DNA of 64,000 nt from assembly GCA_963855995.1 (NCBI GenBank), contig OY979724.1, forward strand, positions 2,143,858 to 2,207,857, given 5' to 3'. The number at the start of each line of letters is the position of its first letter. The first letter of the stretch is position 1. Below, one piece after another: positions 28,986 to 42,751 of this stretch. The notes under the pieces are model-generated. The model did no database searches. It saw nothing but the letters and a program-made list of their open reading frames with translations, and was not told where the DNA came from. Made by a program: the position numbers and the translations under genes. This DNA comes from Muricea muricata. Taxonomy: Eukaryota > Cnidaria > Anthozoa > Malacalcyonacea > Plexauridae.

Positions 28986-30465
28986 TTTTAGTAGAATCAG
29001 TGGTCAAACATGGAATATTCAACAAAAAATTTGATTTTCAGGCAATTTTTTAAAAGAAATCTCTATAGGAAGATGATTGTTTCGCTACTCGCTATCTATC
29101 GAGGAATAGATAGCGAGTAGAGTAACCAATCAAATTGCAGCATTTGCAATAGTATACTAGTATGATTCTACTAATAGTGAATAAACTCATACAGATTGAA
29201 ATATTTAAACTTTAACAACATTAGCCAAGTTGGTTTTAATCTAGGCTAACCCAGATTAGGTTTCATGATGAAAATGACTTGAGTTTATTTATAAATTTAT
29301 CCATACTGCAGAATTGAAGGCAACAAATTTGCAATTATATAGTGCAAATTTGATCATTTGAAATTCATATATTCTTCATATATTTATATAAACTGATATA
29401 TTCTTCTTTTAGACAGATATTGCTTCGACAATTTGCCACACATTTGAATGATTTGTGCACATTTGATGCATTTGCATTTTGGCACCCAGGTGCAAATTTA
29501 ATGTGAATCTGGTTTTTCATTTTATTTATGGGTTTCAAATAATCAAATTTGCACTGCAGCAAATGTTTTGCTTTCACAGCATTTGCATTTTGGCACTGGG
29601 TTGAACATGTATTGCAAATCTAATTTTTCATCCTGTGATTCTGTAAGGGCCAGTCATTATTCATGGTGGAGGTTTGCACCAAAGAGAAATGTCTCTTGCT
29701 AAAACCTTGCTGATTAAACCATTAAAATATTGAAGTAGTTTCTGTAACAAACTGCCACCTATAGCCAAAAACTTTACAAAAGGATACCATTAAGTTGTCA
29801 CACATGTATTTCACCACTTCTATGACTGAGTATGACATGAGTTTGATAACTGCTTGTTTTAATTATTAAATAGGTGACAGTGTAACCCCCACCATAAACA
29901 ATGACCAGTATGACCAGTCCCAAAATATCCAGTAATCCATTTCCAGTACATGTCTTGACTTCGCTTTTCTTCATTAGCATATGTGTGCAAAATAAACATT
30001 TTAACATCTTTACACAAATCTGCTTGGCACTCCCGATACAGTCAGCGAGTCAGACAAACAAATTACACAATTTAGCACATGTGACGTCCAGTGATCCAGA
30101 CAAATCATTTGAAATTTACAAACCAACGAATTAGTACTTTCTTCAATAATGGTGAATGTTTGTATTTGTACGAAAAAAAGTACGATTGCTTTTATCACAG
30201 ATCAGGCGCATTCTTCTGCAATTATTTGAATCGAATTTGTTAGCCACTGTTAAATAAACAAGACTTAATTCATTTTAATTTATGTTAACTGCACCACGCG
30301 AGCCCCACGCAAGTTAACTACGTGATTAGTTAACTATCCGACTAACTGCGTTTTGTGCAACGCAGTTAAGTCGTGCAGTTAACTAACTACGGTTAAGGAT
30401 TTAACTAGGGTAGTTAACGCTAACTGCAGTTAACTTTAACTACTTTTTTATACAACCGGCCCCTG

Positions 30466-32985
30466 ATGCATAAATATTTGAATTTTATAGTTTCCATATT
30501 TATGTACCTGTATGATTTGAGAACTGGACTGAATTTATTGCATCTACTTCAAAACCATGGACCTAGTTTATAAAATTAATTATAAAAATGAAAATTGTAT
30601 ACCAATGTCATATACCACCCAAGATCAATTTTGGCCACTAATCATTTGCTAAAATAATGTTCATTTTATTCTAGCACCTTGAGCATGCATTAATGTGGAA
30701 AATTTGAAGATTAGAATTATGCTGAAGATATTAGTGACAGCATCGACCACAGAGATAGCCAAAGGTTTTAACTCTGCCTAACACGACAGCCTGTCTAACT
30801 ACACTTATAGCAGATCCAGCCTACTACACCCTGTTGTTGGATAGGGATCAATTGATTTATTTAGTATATGCTAATCATTGAAGATACAGATTTTAAACCT
30901 TGGAGATACATATATGTAGTGTGGATATTTCATGTATGACATTTCAAATACTACATTACTAATATCTACGACCCACTAATGCTTTATACTCTACATGTAT
31001 AAAAATAAATTCTGTAGCATTTAATGTTTTTTACCGGTATATATAATATATTTTACCTGCAGAGGAAATGTTGCAGATTTATTTCCAACATATCCATGTA
31101 CAACATGGCTTTGAATAGATAATACACGGAAATCACACATTCTATGATATCGCCTTACAAAATACAATGCAATCTTGTAAAATCACAAATAAAAAAAAAT
31201 ACTGTATCACTGACCAATATATATGATTTCCGCCAAAGCTAAATTTGACTTCAAAAAACCCACGGGTAAATGTCAATAAGGATTATCTGCATAAAGACAA
31301 ATGACTTATTAGATAGAAAATACTTAAACAAAATAGTTTCATATATTTCTTTTATAAGAACCATGCAAAATTATGCTACATAAATTGAAGCTGACGTTTT
31401 CAGATTTTGACTGAAGTTTCTTTATCATTCATAGAATGGCTAAACCCGTCAAATCATCATCGAACAAACGTTGCTGAACTATTTATAAAAAAAGTTATTA
31501 AATTAAACTTAGGAAATGTTAGCAGCACTATATGTATTGATATTTTCTTGTTATATAACATTATATATCATTGATAAATGATAGGTGATAATTACACATT
31601 TTATGCTCCATCACCTCCACGTCAATATAATATTCTTGTCTTCGGGTGGATCAGGAATCTAACCAGGTAACCATTAAAACCTATTTGGTCACACGCTCAT
31701 GGCTGCACAACTGCACAAGCATAAGAACTTTTACAGAAATGATAATCATTATGGCTTGATACGCAGGCTAAACAATAAATTAAGCCTGATGTGTAGATGT
31801 GGATGGTGAAATTGGAACCATTGATCACCATTCATCACTGATGCAAAGTTTTTATACTTAGGCCTGTCCAATGAGAATTCGTGTAATTTGTGAACTAAAA
31901 TGCATGGTCCCAAACATGGCCACCCTTTTTTTTTAACGCGGGAAACCTAAACTAAGGCCTGATTTATATATACTGTACGTACATTTCAGTCATGCGGAAT
32001 GCAATTCAAACAATATACTAGCTAGACGACTTGCCTCATTGTGTATTGTTTAAATTGTCAGGCCTTAATTACGGTAAAAACCCTCGATACATGCAATTAT
32101 TTATCTATTTATTTATTTATATAAATTTGCCAATGAAAAAACAACACATTACATGCAGAAATAGTACATACGTATAGACCATTTACAGGGTACCTGGTAT
32201 GAGGAGGTCTTGCATCGGTTTGTCAGATGATCAGGGTTGGATCATACGGCTTCTCTTCTGTTGCTATTTGTTGTTGATGTCAGTAAATTTGTGTCATTTT
32301 TTTTTCCGTCCATTTTTTTTTCAAAGACAGTATGCCTGTATGGTGTAGCTTATACGCCGGATAAATAAAAATTTTGTTTTTCTCAACAGCCTAAGAATGA
32401 CGCAAGAAGTGCTCCTTACTTGGATTGCGTCGAAGATTAATGTTTGCCGAATTCTGAAAGTATATGTGAAGAATCGCGGATTTCTTTTTTTCTATTTCTT
32501 TTTTCTATTTTTTACATATAACTTTCAATAATACTATGTTGAGCTAACATTTAACTCAACATAGAAACATTCAGGCTCAGAAAACTGGTCTTAAACGAAC
32601 ACGCACATTCTATTTTATTGTTCTTTTTCCGGATTCGCCATTTTGTTTTTACTCTATATTTGTTTAATCCCAGAATTCCATATAGCCTGATGGTCTGTAT
32701 ATCTGATCCGCGTTCTATAATACTATGGTCAGCACTTGTAGAGATACACACTACATATTACATTTATTATTATAATATTCCCCGAAGGGTGTTCCGGCAA
32801 TATCTAATTTGTCTAATTACGTATTAATAAGCAAAAATTATCGATAATTATCTAATTATACTAAAATAGTCTACATATTAAAATTATTTACGCTATCTAT
32901 CTACCAAATAGACGACACGGTCAGTTTGGACTTTGGTAGATGGAAACAAGTGCTGACCATATATACTTGTTAGCATAAGCTCCAT
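30466..32985. other. No gene recognised
   Basis: This is A+T-rich sequence without a supported exon. Short inverted repeats occur (for example near 32535-32565, ATGTTGAGCTAAC..TTAACTCAACAT), and there are T-rich runs at 32300 and 32490. The ORFs have no recognisable motif. Confidence 0.45.
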
Positions 32986-33019
32986 ATATACCATGAATAA
33001 GAACTCAAGCCAGTGCAAA

Positions 33020-33220
33020 AGCCGAAGATGGTAGAAAGGAGTTATAAGACGTCAATCTTAATCCTCTGCGCGATCAAAATAGAGATATGTTGCTATGTTA
33101 ACCGCGCAGAGGACTGAGATTGGCGCCCTATAGCTCCTTTAATTTCCGCCATCTTTGACTTTACCTTTCTTAAGGCCGACTGACTAGAATTCCTACTCCA
33201 GATATATATGGAGCTCACTA
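33020..33220. mobile_element. Foldback element (CCTCTGCGCG family), copy 1
   Basis: GTTATAAGACGTCAATCTTAATCCTCTGCGCG is mirrored by CGCGCAGAGGACTGAGATTG through TATAGCTCC (shown in parts). The following TTTCCGCCATCTTTG and ATATATATGGAGCTCACT recur with it at 59770-59955. Confidence 0.6.
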
Positions 33221-33224
33221 ATCT

Positions 33225-35734
33225 TGGTGGTGTGTGCAATGTAGCCTGGTTTCGATTTAGTTCTAACAGTCGCCGTAAACACGAAAGTTTCGACTAAATA
33301 TAGAAACCGACCATACATAGTTTTTTAAGTCATGTATTTTATAGTTATAAAAATCCTAACTGATCTCTTAGTATTTTTCGATTCTGATCACCTGACGATG
33401 AACTGTCGTTGTCGAAACCTGAAAGGCAATGTTAGTACCCGACCGAATTGGGACTTAAGGGTTGGGGCCCCCACCCGGGCCCATATACGTTACCAAAAAA
33501 GACGTCCACCAATCCTTCTGTGTCCAACACTCGCGTACCTGAAACTTAACCTAGGTACCATTTGTACCGCTTACATTATAACATGCACTCCTAATTCATG
33601 CACTGCTAACATGCATTTTTGTTCAAAAATCAAAATAAGCTTAAGATTAAAGCTGAGTAACGTAATTTGTTCTTTCAAAATTGTTCATCAACGAAATGGT
33701 ATGCTCTTTGTAATTCTAATGAAAATTTGGTGGTAAAAATTGAACTGCTTAAGTCGTGTTGACATTACTCAGCTTTAACCCTCACCACCAAGATTCTTCT
33801 GAAAGGTGTAATTAGCCGCAATAAAAAGAAAGCTATACTTGATTGAGAAACATACAACTACCTGTAACTTCCCGACAAAGGACCTTTTCTCAGAAGCTTT
33901 TACATTCATTTTCAGGTAGTTCCATTTTTCTCAATCAGAAGCTCCTCCATTCATTATTAAACTATTGATGTACACCTTTTTTCATGCACCTTGTTTTATG
34001 CCCATTCTACCCTTTCAGACCCTTGTTGTTCATCTTAATTTCAATTCCCTTTTTCCCTGTTGACCCCATACGTTCATTGAACGTACGCTTGCGTTTAATT
34101 TTTTTACCCTTTCAGCAATCCTGAAAGTCATTAGATATACAGACCGAACGCAAGTAATGATTTAAATTGTTCATCAGTCATTAACGTATGGACATGTAAG
34201 TCAGTCAGTAACGTAGTCATGCTCAAGGAATTTTTCGGTTTGAGGAGACTTGTCTAATGAGGTCATATCATATGAGACATTGCTTGCCAAAGTAAAATGA
34301 TATCATGCATTTCTGACTCTTTTTGTAACAAAATAAGGTTAGGTATCTTTCTTGTTGGGTTTTGTTGTTTCTGAATTTGTCAAGTTTGATTCGAATTTTC
34401 TCAAAAAGAATACAAAATGAATCAACTGGATTGAAATATAAGAGGTATTTCGTTAACGTTTTCTAAAATTATATACCAACAGCCAGTCTATGACCTTATC
34501 TCCAACAAACCTTATAAACCCTTCATGAGTTTAATCCTACTATTTTTTTGCCAGTGATGGCGTTGATTTTTTAATCAGATTATAATGTCATGTTCATTTT
34601 AGTAATGCAATTTTTTCAGTTATAATCAAATTCATACAAGCAAGGAGAGCACAAAATCAAAATGATAGCTTAAACTTGTTTGAAGGGTTTATAATGCCAA
34701 ATATAAAAACCTACGACAGAATATCAGCTTATATCAAATTCAATATAAGCGACCTCTGTCGTTATTGAAATGTTAATATATAGAAGTTCATGGATGCCGC
34801 GCAGCCATTGCTGTTTTACTTTTTTATTCATCAAAATCCGCCATGTTTGCCATTCACTCCTCTATATCATTTCAATAGTCCTTTCTTTTCTACCAGGCTT
34901 GGTTTCTGCGCGTGCATTTTCATTTTGTTATTTCATTTTACATCATCACTATATGTTCTTGATACGTGCATTTTAAGAGTAGCAATGCATATTTATGTGA
35001 CTGTTTTTAACATGATTTATGCAAGAATGTACGTATGTCGTGCATTTGAGGAGTAGCTATGTGTATGAAGGCTATTAATTAACATTACGTCCTAGTGTGT
35101 AATGACCTAATTTGATGAGGAGTATAACTATGCATGTATTTCTCACATTTCTTATTTAATTTTTACCAAGCCTGAATTACTTCCATCTTATGTCACTCGA
35201 GACATTCCTGAGTAATGTTACTGAATGACTTCAACACATGTACATACTGTGGTAAATCATGCACTATAATTATAATAACCTATGTTAAAGCAGGCAAATC
35301 CTGGTGGTTGAGCACGGTTGCCTGGAAGAGAACCTTAGGAAATAGAGAAAAACTCTCTTTCCTCCAGTTGCTTCAAGCACAACCCCTAAATTTTGCCAAT
35401 TGTCTGAACTAATGTCTAATGAGCAGCATATATTAGTTTTGTAATCGAATATTATGCAACCTCCATAACATAAAACCTTTATACAACTCCGTTTCGAGCG
35501 CTTTAAGCGAAAGCCCTTCAAGGCCCTTTGTCGGAAAGTTAATAAATATCATAGACTTATATCCGATTCTTTAACCGGTTGCTCTCGACGAAAGACATTA
35601 ATGACTAACTTAATCTAACCGTTTTCCAGACAAAATCCACTTAAATTCAGCTTAGTTATTCAACTTTAATTCTGACCACCAGGATTCTATACTAATTACC
35701 TTTTACCATTTGTGTCACCTTGTTGTCATTCGTC
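33225..35734. other. No gene recognised
   Basis: Scattered short inverted repeats are visible (TTAAAGCTGAGTAA at about 33649 and its inverse at about 33766; TTATAAACCCTTCA at about 34513 and its inverse at about 34682). They suggest eroded MITEs. No coding exon is recognised. Confidence 0.4.
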
Positions 35735-36510
35735 AGGCATCTGGTCATTTGGCACTGCTTATCTGGCATTTGGTCATCTGGTACTGTACGTCTGGCATCT
35801 AGTCGTCTGGTACTGGTCGTCTGACATCTGGTTATCTTCCCTGGTCGTCTGACATCTGGTACTTGCTGTCTGGAATCTGGTCATCTGGCACTGGTCGTCT
35901 TACATCTGGTCATCTGGCACTGGTCGTCTGGCATCTGGTCATCTGGCACTGGTCGTCTGACAGCTGGCACTGGTCGTCTGGCATCGGTCTGGCACTGGTC
36001 GTCTGACATCTGGTCATCTGGCATCTGGCACTGGTCGTCTGGTCATCTGGCACTGGTCGTCTGACATCTGGTCATCTGCCCTGGTCGTCTGGCATCTGGT
36101 AATCTGGCACTGGTCGTCTGACATCTGGTCATCTGCCCTAGTTGTCTGGTATCTGGTCATCTGGCACTGGTCGTCTGGTCATCTGGCACTGGTCGTCTGA
36201 CAGCTGGCACTGGTCGTCTGGAATCTGGAACTGGTCATCTGACATCTGGTCATCTGGCACTGGTCGTCTGACATTTGGTCATCTGCCCTGGTCGTCTGGT
36301 ATCTGGTCATCTGGCACTGGTCGTCTGACAGCTGACACTGGTCGTCTGGAATCTGGAACTGGTCATCTGACATCTGGTCATCTGGAACTGGTCATCTGAC
36401 ATCTGGTCATCTGGAACTGGTCATCTGACATCTGGCACTGGTCGCCTGACATCTGGCACTAGTCGCCTGACATCTGGTCATCTGGCACTGGTGACCGGGC
36501 ATCTGGCTCT
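35735..36510. repeat. Minisatellite, ~15-bp units (CATCTGGTCATCTGG / CACTGGTCGTCTGAC)
   Basis: About 50 units alternate GGCACTGGTCGTCTGAC and ATCTGGTCATCT with higher-order patterns of 30-45 bp. The ORFs on both strands (WSSGIWSSGTGRL-type repeats) result from the array. Confidence 0.9.
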
Positions 36511-36549
36511 CGTTTTGACGATTTTCCTCCCCGTACACGTTTTAGATCA

Positions 36550-38890
36550 TGCATGAAATCGAAATTATATATGCTAACTGAAAGCATTAAGCAACGGAAA
36601 GGCAAGAGCGATGGGATGGATGGCCTTAAAAACTGGTTTAATATATTTAATTTAATAATAAACTATAGAAAATTTATCAGCTGTCCGATTGCTGTTGTCT
36701 GTTCCACGGTTGCCATGTTATATAGAGTCATTTTGAAATGTCTCATTTTGATTGTCATTTTTTCGTTAATAATGTTCATCGAATATTATCTTCTCATGAT
36801 ATTAATTTTCTTCAAATGTTGTCCTCTCGCTATCAATCTTCCGTATTTGTAATTGTATTGCTCCATAGTAAGGGATAATCAACTCGAAATTCAAATAAAC
36901 TCTAAAGCGGGTATTTAGAAGAAGAATTGTGCAAAGGAATATCGTGTTACACAGCTACCAACGAGATAAGAAAACGTAAATATTATGAGGAAAATAAAGA
37001 AAAGAAAATTTAAATATTCATTTATAGTGGAGACTGGAGTACCAGTTTTAATTGACATTGCTTCATTAATGTTTCCAATGTTTAAACTGATTCTTCCCAT
37101 GATATTAATTTTCTTCAAATGTTTTCCTCTCACAAACAGTCTTCCATAATTGTAATCGTTTTCCTCCATAGCTAAGTTTGACAACCATTTCGAAGTACAA
37201 AGAAACTATACAGAAGGTACTTAGTACAGGAAAAATGGAATACCATGTCACGTAGTTACCAACGAGATAAGAAAGCGTAAATAACCAAAGGAAAATGAAA
37301 AAAAAAAAGAAAATTTAGATATTCATTTATACTGGAAGGCCATTACCCATTCATTTATACCCATTTTAATTGCAATCCTTCATTAATGTCTCCAATGTTC
37401 ATCAGGCATTATCTTCAAATGGTCCAAATTTTCTTTAAATTTTCCCTCTCACAATCAATCTTCCATTATTAACGTTTGCTCCATAGTAATGTTTGATGCG
37501 TGGACTTCAAAACTTATTTACTATTTATTAAAATATTTACATATGTTTAATCATTATTATACTATCTAAAGTTTATCAGCTGTCCGCCGCTATTGTCTCT
37601 TCCACAATTTTAAAGTTCCGTAAAGAGTTAATATGAAATGGTCCACTTTTATTGTCATTCCTTCATTAGTATTTCCAATGTTCAATACACGCTCTTCTCA
37701 TGATCCTAATTTTCTTCAAATGTTTTCCTCTCACAAACAGTCTTCCAAATTTTTAATCATTTTGCTCTATAGTTAAGTTTGAAAACCATTTCGAAGTACA
37801 AAGAAACTATACAGAAGGTACTTAGTAGATGAAAAATGGAATAACATTTCACGTAGTTACCAACGAGATAAGAAAGCGTAAATAATCAAAGAGAAATGAA
37901 GAAAGGAAGATTTAGATACTCGTCTATGCTGGAATGCGCAGTACCCATTTCAATTGCCATTCCGTCATTAATGTTTCCAATGTGCATCAGGCATTATCTT
38001 CTCATGATCCTTTTCCCTCTCAAAATCAATTTTCCATTATTATCGTTTGTTCCATAGTAACGTTTGATGCGTGGACGTAACTGTTGACTATTATTATTAC
38101 TTAACTATTTACTATTTATTAAAATATTTACATATCTAAAATTATCAGCTGTCCGATCGCTATTGTCTGTTACATGAAATGTTCCATCTTTATTGTCAAT
38201 CCTTCATTAGTATTTCCAATGTTCATGTAGCACCCTTTTCGTCATATTAATTTTCTTCAAATATTTTCCTCTCACAATCAATCTTCCACAATTGTTATCG
38301 TTTTGCTCCGTAGTTGGGTTTGATAATCAGAATTTAAGAATGAAGTAAAGGAATATCATGTCACGTACTTACTAACGAGATAAGAAAACGTAAATAATCA
38401 AAGGCAAATGAAGAAAAGAAAATTTAGATATTCATTTATAATGGAAGCCGGAGTACCCATTTTAATTGCCATTCCTCCATTAATGTTTCCATGTTCAACA
38501 GATTCATCTCATGATTCTAATTTTCTTCAAATGTTTTCCCTCTTTAAATCAATCTCCCATCTTGTTATCGTCTTGCTTAATTATCATTGATTATCAATTT
38601 GCTCATTATCACATTCCTTCACTAATGTTTCAAATGTTCATCAGACAGTATCTTCTTATGATTCTAATTTTCTTCAAATGTTTCCCTCTTACAGTCAATC
38701 TTCCATCTTGTTATCTTCTTGCTTAATTATCACATTTGCTCATTATCACATTCCTTCACTAATGTTTCCAATGTTTATCAGACATCTTCTCATAATCATA
38801 TTTTTTTCCAATGTTTTCCCTCTCATAATCAACCTTCTATCAACAAGTTTGATAATTTTAAAGCAGACACGTACTAGAAGAGTTAAGTGA
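36550..38890. repeat. Diverged tandem array, ~300-bp unit
   Basis: The landmark AATGTTTCCAATGTTCATC..CTTCTCATGATCCTAATTTTCTTCAAATG (shown in parts) recurs about nine times, at roughly 36768, 37070, 37385, 37670, 37970, 38210, 38480, 38625 and 38765. ACGAGATAAGAAAACGTAAAT and GAAAATTTAGATATTCATTTAT recur in between. The last units are shortened to about 140 bp. ORFs here are repeat-derived. Confidence 0.8.
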
Positions 38891-39239
38891 ACAAAGATCA
38901 TATAGATTGGAATACAACTGAAGGCAGGGCCCGAATTTGAAAGAACAAGGTATCAGTGACAGAATATCATCAAGGCTACCAGTAAGATATGAAAACGTTC
39001 AAAAGAAAATGAAGGGAAGAACGGGAGGTCTGTGTTCTCTTAAGTTAATAAAGCAAGCCAGAGTACTCGAAGCAAACCTTTAAATTCCAAAAATAATTTT
39101 GTGCATATGATTGTATATGACAAAGTGCTGTAAAGGACAGTTACAATACGAAGACATGACAACACAACACAATACGATCGCAAGCGCGCGCAGGGTAAGT
39201 GTGAATCCGTGACGTCACCCCATCCACAACCTCATCCCT
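38891..39239. other. No gene recognised
   Basis: This is the unremarkable end of the tandem array and a short unique stretch. Confidence 0.4.
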
Positions 39240-39468
39240 CATGTCTCGCTGTTTTATTATTAAAAACCTGCCTGCCTACCTGCCTGTCTAAGCTAGCTAA
39301 AGGCCATTTTCCATTACGATCGCTTTGCCGCATGTGCGGAGCGAGCTATGAATATCTGCCACGCCTAGTGCGGGCATCAAAACAACGCAGGCTTCGCCCG
39401 TACATGCAAATAGATCAAAATGGAAAATGGCCTGAATTCACGACCGTATCATTAAAACAGCGAGACAT
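39240..39468. mobile_element. Foldback element
   Basis: CATGTCTCGCTGTTTTATTA and its inverse (TCATTAAAACAGCGAGACATG) form the ends. A second pair, GGCCATTTTCCATT and AATGGAAAATGGCC, lies inside. The ORF starting at 39209 is repeat-derived. Confidence 0.6.
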
Positions 39469-39899
39469 GAAACCATAACCACACCAACCACCACACAAGC
39501 CAATGGAACGGTAGCGCAGACGCAGCGTAGCGCAATATACAATATACAACAACGATAAACAACAAAATATACTGCACATCACTTTTTCATATAACCATAT
39601 GTAAAAATATTTTTGGTCCTATAAAAGATCTCGAAAATCGAAAATCTTAGAAGTAGAAGTGAGAATATATTGAAACATAAGTTCATCAAGTTCTTTATTC
39701 TTAAAGAGAAAAAGCCAGGATGCATTCAAACAATCAATACAACGATAATGACGGATGTAATCACAGGTAGATCATAGTACAACTGAGGAAGTACGAGTTT
39801 AGAGTTGAAAGAAACAAGGTGTCGGTGAAAGGATAATATGGGACGTTGTTGACAAATAGGACGCAGTAATAAAGAAGATAGTGAAACTGTGAAAGGATG

Positions 39900-40760
39900 A
39901 TGAACCACTACTGAATTTAACGAATTATTGGCAAAAAATGGGAAAATAAGTCATTATTGTCTGAGTATGGAAAACGCTGACTGACTGGTTTAAAATCGGG
40001 AAGAAAATGATAAATAAATAAGATTGTATTTTAATTCAAGAACCATTGATCAGAATGAGAGACGAATTGCGGTAACAGATATGGTAACATGAAGTAATCC
40101 TTTGGTAACCTTTGGTAATCCTTTGGTAACCTTTGGTGTAGCGAAGATAATTTGACATCTTTCAATCATACCACAATAGAATTTGGAGAGTTATTGGTAA
40201 AGCAAATGGTAAAATAGGAGATGATTGTCAAAGTATGGAAACTCTGACTGACCGCGGTTACAAAGGAAGGAATTCAGGAACCATCGATTGGGAAAATTAA
40301 TTTTGGAATTTAGAGACAAATTGCGGTAATAAATGTGACAAGGTAAAGTAATCACTTGGTAACCAGATTACGTGTTGGTACATGGTAATTTCATGTGTTT
40401 AAGAGAAGGAAGCAGCCGTTCAGAAAGGAACAAGAAATTAACGAAAGGGTCAGGATGCGGCTAATACGGAAGAAAGGGAAAATGTTGTAAACCACTTTAG
40501 CGAATTATTGATACAGCAAAATAGCAGATGATTGTTTGCGTATGAAAATTCTGACTGACTTGTCCAAAATCAGGAAGAAAACGATGAATCCATAAGGAAC
40601 TATTGATCATGCGGGAAAAGTGTACTTTAAATTATGACTTTAGAAACGACTTTCAGCAACAATAATGGTAACGTTAAGCAATCATTTGGTAATCAGATAT
40701 ACGTCTTGATGGATGGTAATTTCCAACGAGTAGCGAAGAAATTAATTGACATCTTCAAAC
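39900..40760. repeat. Diverged tandem array, three ~290-bp units
   Basis: GAATTATTGGCAAAAAATGG through ATTCTGACTGACT-like phrases recurs at about 39918, 40186 and 40500. It is followed by GAACCATTGATCAG and GGTAACATGAAGTAATC-like stretches. The short CCTTTGGTAACCTTTGGTAAT run at 40090-40140 is a local repeat. Confidence 0.65.
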
Positions 40761-41351
40761 CATTGATAAGAATCTTCTAAAGAATCGTATGTCTTTCTTT
40801 ATTGTTCGCTGTCCGTTCATGATTAGCTATTATTTTATTATTATATCATGCATTTATGTTTTTTATTATTACCTCTAACCCTAAATATCTGACGAGCCCG
40901 GGACCCAGGGTTCCAGTACTTAATGCCTTCAAAACATGCACTTATCTAAAATATTTTAGGACGAAAAATCAATGCGTACAGAGAAAGTAAACCTCCAAAA
41001 CAATTGCTCAGCTAAATATTTGCACCTGAAAGAAAAGTAACATAAGTTGGAGCGAAAGATGATGGAAAATGACACCCGTTTTCACTTGTTTTGTACTCGT
41101 TTTTAATGCTTTGAAAAATAACAGTTTTATTAGTTTTGTGGTAACAGCACGAAAACTTATTATTGCAAAGCTTTCGATCCCTAAGCTCAGATCTTCATCA
41201 GTACTAATACATTATTGCGACTAATAGATTTACGCAGTGTTTCCACAAAATTATGCTGTGACTTTTAATCAACATGCAAACAATTATTCACTTTATAGCT
41301 TTTATGAATATCATCTCCGCTAACTTTGGCACCGTCTTTTTACACATCAAA
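40761..41351. other. No gene; relic of a palindromic element
   Basis: At about 41140-41260 TTATTATTGCAAAGCTTTCG, then GATCTTCATCAG and CAGTGTTTCCACAAA, are a decayed copy of the element at 27291-27445. Nothing else is recognised. Confidence 0.5.
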
Positions 41352-41592
41352 CAATAGACCTTACCCATAATGACGTTATTTAGTAGTTAAGCGAGTAAAA
41401 CTACTTAAATATGGCAATATTGTTAATTTTTTAGGTCCTTATTTGTCCAGGACATTAAATGAAACAAATAATTTAACATATTTGTTTCACAAATAATCTT
41501 TTTGTTACTTAAACCATTCAATTATATTGGCACATTTAAATAGTTTTACATGCTTAACTACTAAATGACGTCATTATGGGTATGGTCTATTG
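41352..41592. mobile_element. MITE with ~60-bp inverted repeats
   Basis: CAATAGACCTTACCCATAAT, then GACGTTATTTAGTAGTTAAG, is mirrored at the right end (GGTATGGTCTATTG). The arms differ at a few positions. Confidence 0.75.
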
Positions 41593-42461
41593 AAGTACTT
41601 TTTTCTTGGTATATTTTATCAATGCATAGCGCGACTTTCCGCATGAGGAGCTTGGTAAACGGTACAGTCACATTTTTAATAGGCAAATCACTAAGACGAC
41701 CAGATTTTAAAAAACCCACTTCACACCACCCCCTCTATGTACACTAGAAAATATCGCCAATTTTGACCTCGTTTTACCACAAGAATATTTAATTTCAACA
41801 TGTCTCAGTTTCTTTTCATCTGTTATAGTTTTGATATTTGTAATAATAATAATGTCGATATACCTATAGTACTCAGGAGCCAAATCTGTCTTTTTATCAA
41901 AGGTTAGTAACATTTTACATAATTCCAAACACGTAAAAGACCTTTCTATTAATTACGTCATCCCCAGGTAACAACAAGGCTGGCAGACCCACCAATAGTC
42001 AGCAGTACCACTGCCTCGCTTTCCACATAGTTGTGACGTAATTACAAGAAGGACCTATTAAGACACACTATATTCAGACTTCATACCTTTCTCGCTAGCA
42101 AGTTCCATTTTGTCAAGGTTTCTAATTTTAATTACCTGAATTACGTACTTCGACATCATATCGTGAGGTGCAAATGCTCTCATACCACTACAAAATATAA
42201 CGATGAAAACAATTATTGCTTGTTTAATAACAAATACATTTCAATTTTTCATTCAGATTTCAGTTCATAGCATGCCAAGATAAAAAAGGGTATTCTTTTA
42301 CGTTTTGATCACCACAAATGTTCCGTTCTCTGATCCCAGTCCTAAATTCGTGATGAGATCAAATGTGGAAAATTCGTGACTCGTAAAATGAAAGAATAAC
42401 TATAAGAAAGTACGCGCAAAAGAAGATATGGTGACTTTTTGCCCTTCGCAGACCATGACGT
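41593..42461. other. No gene recognised
   Basis: Nothing recognised. ORFs here lack motifs and splice context. Confidence 0.4.
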
Positions 42462-42583
42462 CTTCTGTAATCCATTACAGTACATAAACACAAAAAAAAA
42501 ATGAAATCGATTTGATTGATATAATAAATAATTTGGATAAACGAGGATCGAGGGACCCCGATATTTGTAACAATTTTCATTCA
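42462..42583. repeat. Duplicated segment (other copy at 45440-45557)
   Basis: The block from ACAGTACATAAACACAAAAA to GACCCCGATATTTGTAACAAT occurs again at 45440-45557 almost unchanged. With the matching SINE copies and flanks it shows that the region on both sides of Harbinger B is a local duplication. Confidence 0.7.
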
Positions 42584-42587
42584 CTAT

Positions 42588-42715
42588 ACTCTTTTCACAT
42601 GAGGACTGGGTTCGAGTCCAACTAACTGGGGATCAAACTCGGAACCTTAGAGGTGAAAGCCGAGTGGTCGGACCACTTCACCACCGAAGCCCCTATGTGA
42701 TTATATCATGTGATA
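42588..42715 (-). mobile_element. SINE, tRNA-like head only
   Basis: On the minus strand AGGGGCTTCGGTGGTGAAGTGG holds the A box and CGAGTTTGATCCCC the B-box-like sequence. The head ends in CAGTCCTCATGTGAAAAGAG as in the full copy at 45815-46085, but the body is absent. Confidence 0.6.
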
Positions 42716-42751
42716 TGACTAATAAATTATTGAAAGACAGATGCAGACCAG

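Larger units (their letters stand above)
27839..30462 (+). mobile_element. Harbinger-type non-autonomous element A
   Basis: The left end begins GGGTCGGTTGTATAAAGCTC and the right end is the inverse of GGGCCGGTTGTATAAAAAAG. It is flanked by CAG (27836-27838) and CTG (30463-30465), that is CWG on each side but not identical. The subterminal 150-200 bp at both ends are packed with GTTAAC, AGTTAA and TTAACTGC motifs. Inside lie a transposase N-terminal fragment and an antisense Myb/SANT fragment. The remaining 1.9 kb is non-coding and is shared with elements B and C. A hairpin element at 28819-28985 is nested in it. Confidence 0.85.

Noticed and set aside
36142-36399. Repetitive ORFs (WSSGIWSSGTGRL and the minus-strand DDQ type)
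   Set aside because: They are direct products of the 15-bp minisatellite, open in several frames on both strands.
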